DNA of 64,000 nt, from contig NW_001799266.1 in NCBI RefSeq assembly GCF_000165425.1, forward strand, positions 124,001-188,000, written 5' to 3'. The translations under genes were made by a program, and so were the position numbers. Below, in pieces: positions 63,620 to 64,000 of the stretch; positions within the stretch are counted from its first letter, which is position 1; each line of letters opens with the position of its first letter. The notes beneath the pieces are model-generated. The model worked only from the letters and a program-made list of their open reading frames with translations, had not been told where the DNA came from and ran no database searches. The stretch comes from Paramecium tetraurelia. Its lineage: Eukaryota; Ciliophora; Oligohymenophorea; Peniculida; Parameciidae.

Positions 63620-64000
63620 ATGATTCATTTATCTAGAGGATTGAAGAATCAACTTAGACAAGTCACAATTCAAAACTTTGCTAATTCTACTAGAGTACCC
63701 AATCCTTTTGCACATCATGACGATCACGGAGACCATGACGATCATGGAGATCACGGTCATGGAGATCATGGACATGGAGATCATGGTCATGGACATGGTG
63801 ATCATGGACATGGAGTACCTCATGGTAGAGGCAGACCCAAGGTCGAATTCAATACAATTACTCAACATAGAGATCACTAGAACTTATATACTTATTTATG
63901 AGTGTAATCATTCATTATTGAATCATAGAGGGTCCTGGCTATATGCATTATCCAGGTGTCAATTACAATGAAGCTCATGGCAAACCCTATGACTGGAGAG
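63620..64000 (+). CDS. His/Gly/Asp-rich protein, probably mitochondrial, 3' end outside the window
   Basis: The N-terminus MIHLSRGLKNQLRQVTIQNF is basic and free of acidic residues, as in mitochondrial presequences. A repetitive segment follows (HHDDHGDHDDHGDHGHGDHG and so on, residues about 33-68) that could bind Ni, Zn or Cu, then GVPHGRGRPKVEFN. A later stretch GPGYMHYPGVNYNEAHGKPYDWR near 63931-64000 is clearly coding but in another frame. The intron(s) joining the two parts are not certain; GTC...TAG at 63842-63870 plus GTG...TAG at 63902-63928 would work. The GYMHYPGV-type end recalls small subunits of mitochondrial respiratory complexes, but this is a guess. Confidence 0.6.
63715..63823 (+). 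repeat. GAT-CAC/CAT-GG microsatellite encoding His-Gly-Asp repeats
   Basis: Imperfect repeats of GATCATGGACATG and variants. On the coding strand they give HGDHGHGDHG. The minus strand is also open over it, but only as a shadow of the repeat. Confidence 0.8.

Noticed and set aside
63629-63971. Met/Ser/Ile-rich frames on either strand over the His-rich repeat
   Set aside because: Shadows of the GATCATGG repeat; only the frame giving a presequence and HGDHGHGD looks like a protein.

Overview
The window reads as macronuclear DNA of a ciliate, almost certainly Paramecium. It is very AT-rich. TAA and TAG are read as glutamine and TGA is the only stop in nearly every gene. Genes are cut by tiny introns, mostly 20-31 nt, typically GTA...TAG. 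Conserved families (Rab, MCM3, HECT, ribosomal proteins, AMPK-type kinase) align end to end only under these rules. All gene models were built by hand by reading TAA/TAG as Q and removing such introns. For most spliced models the exon lengths sum exactly to a multiple of three, which is an internal check; the exceptions are flagged. Species is not assigned.

Layout. 1-9 kb: the 3' part of a polytopic membrane protein, a RanBPM/GID-type SPRY-LisH-CTLH-CRA protein, a myristoylated MORN protein, a Rab GTPase, two tandem small paralogues and an AMPK/SNF1-like kinase. 9-19 kb: a pseudokinase-MORN fusion, a COP9 signalosome subunit 7-like protein, two basic orphan proteins, and a Trf4-type nucleotidyltransferase with a long N-terminal extension. 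19-26 kb: ribosomal proteins eL15 and uS17, a RING-H2 protein, orphans, and MCM3 with an E2F-like site upstream. 26.7-38.4 kb: one giant HECT ubiquitin ligase of about 3,878 residues. 38.7-51.3 kb: a small orphan, a ubiquitin-conjugating enzyme, an IQ-DH-PH exchange factor, a TPR protein and a guanylate-binding-protein GTPase with a very long coiled coil. 51.6-64 kb: tRNA-Lys(CUU), a pICln-like protein, a secreted H-type lectin, a MORN-Ulp1 protease, uL2, a possible adaptor protein, a degenerate Hsp70, orphans, and the start of a His-rich, probably mitochondrial protein.

There is no operon logic; neighbours are mostly unrelated. Spacing is extreme: several divergent pairs have only 4-45 bp between start codons, and one convergent pair has 4 bp between stops. 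Many genes belong to ubiquitin/SUMO biology (GID-like protein, CSN7, RING-H2, E2, HECT, Ulp1).

Three genes need a one-base change or an abnormal intron to stay open, and one has an in-frame TGA. Two fusions (pseudokinase-MORN and MORN-Ulp1) look the most unusual. I found no mobile elements, CRISPR arrays or rRNA genes.
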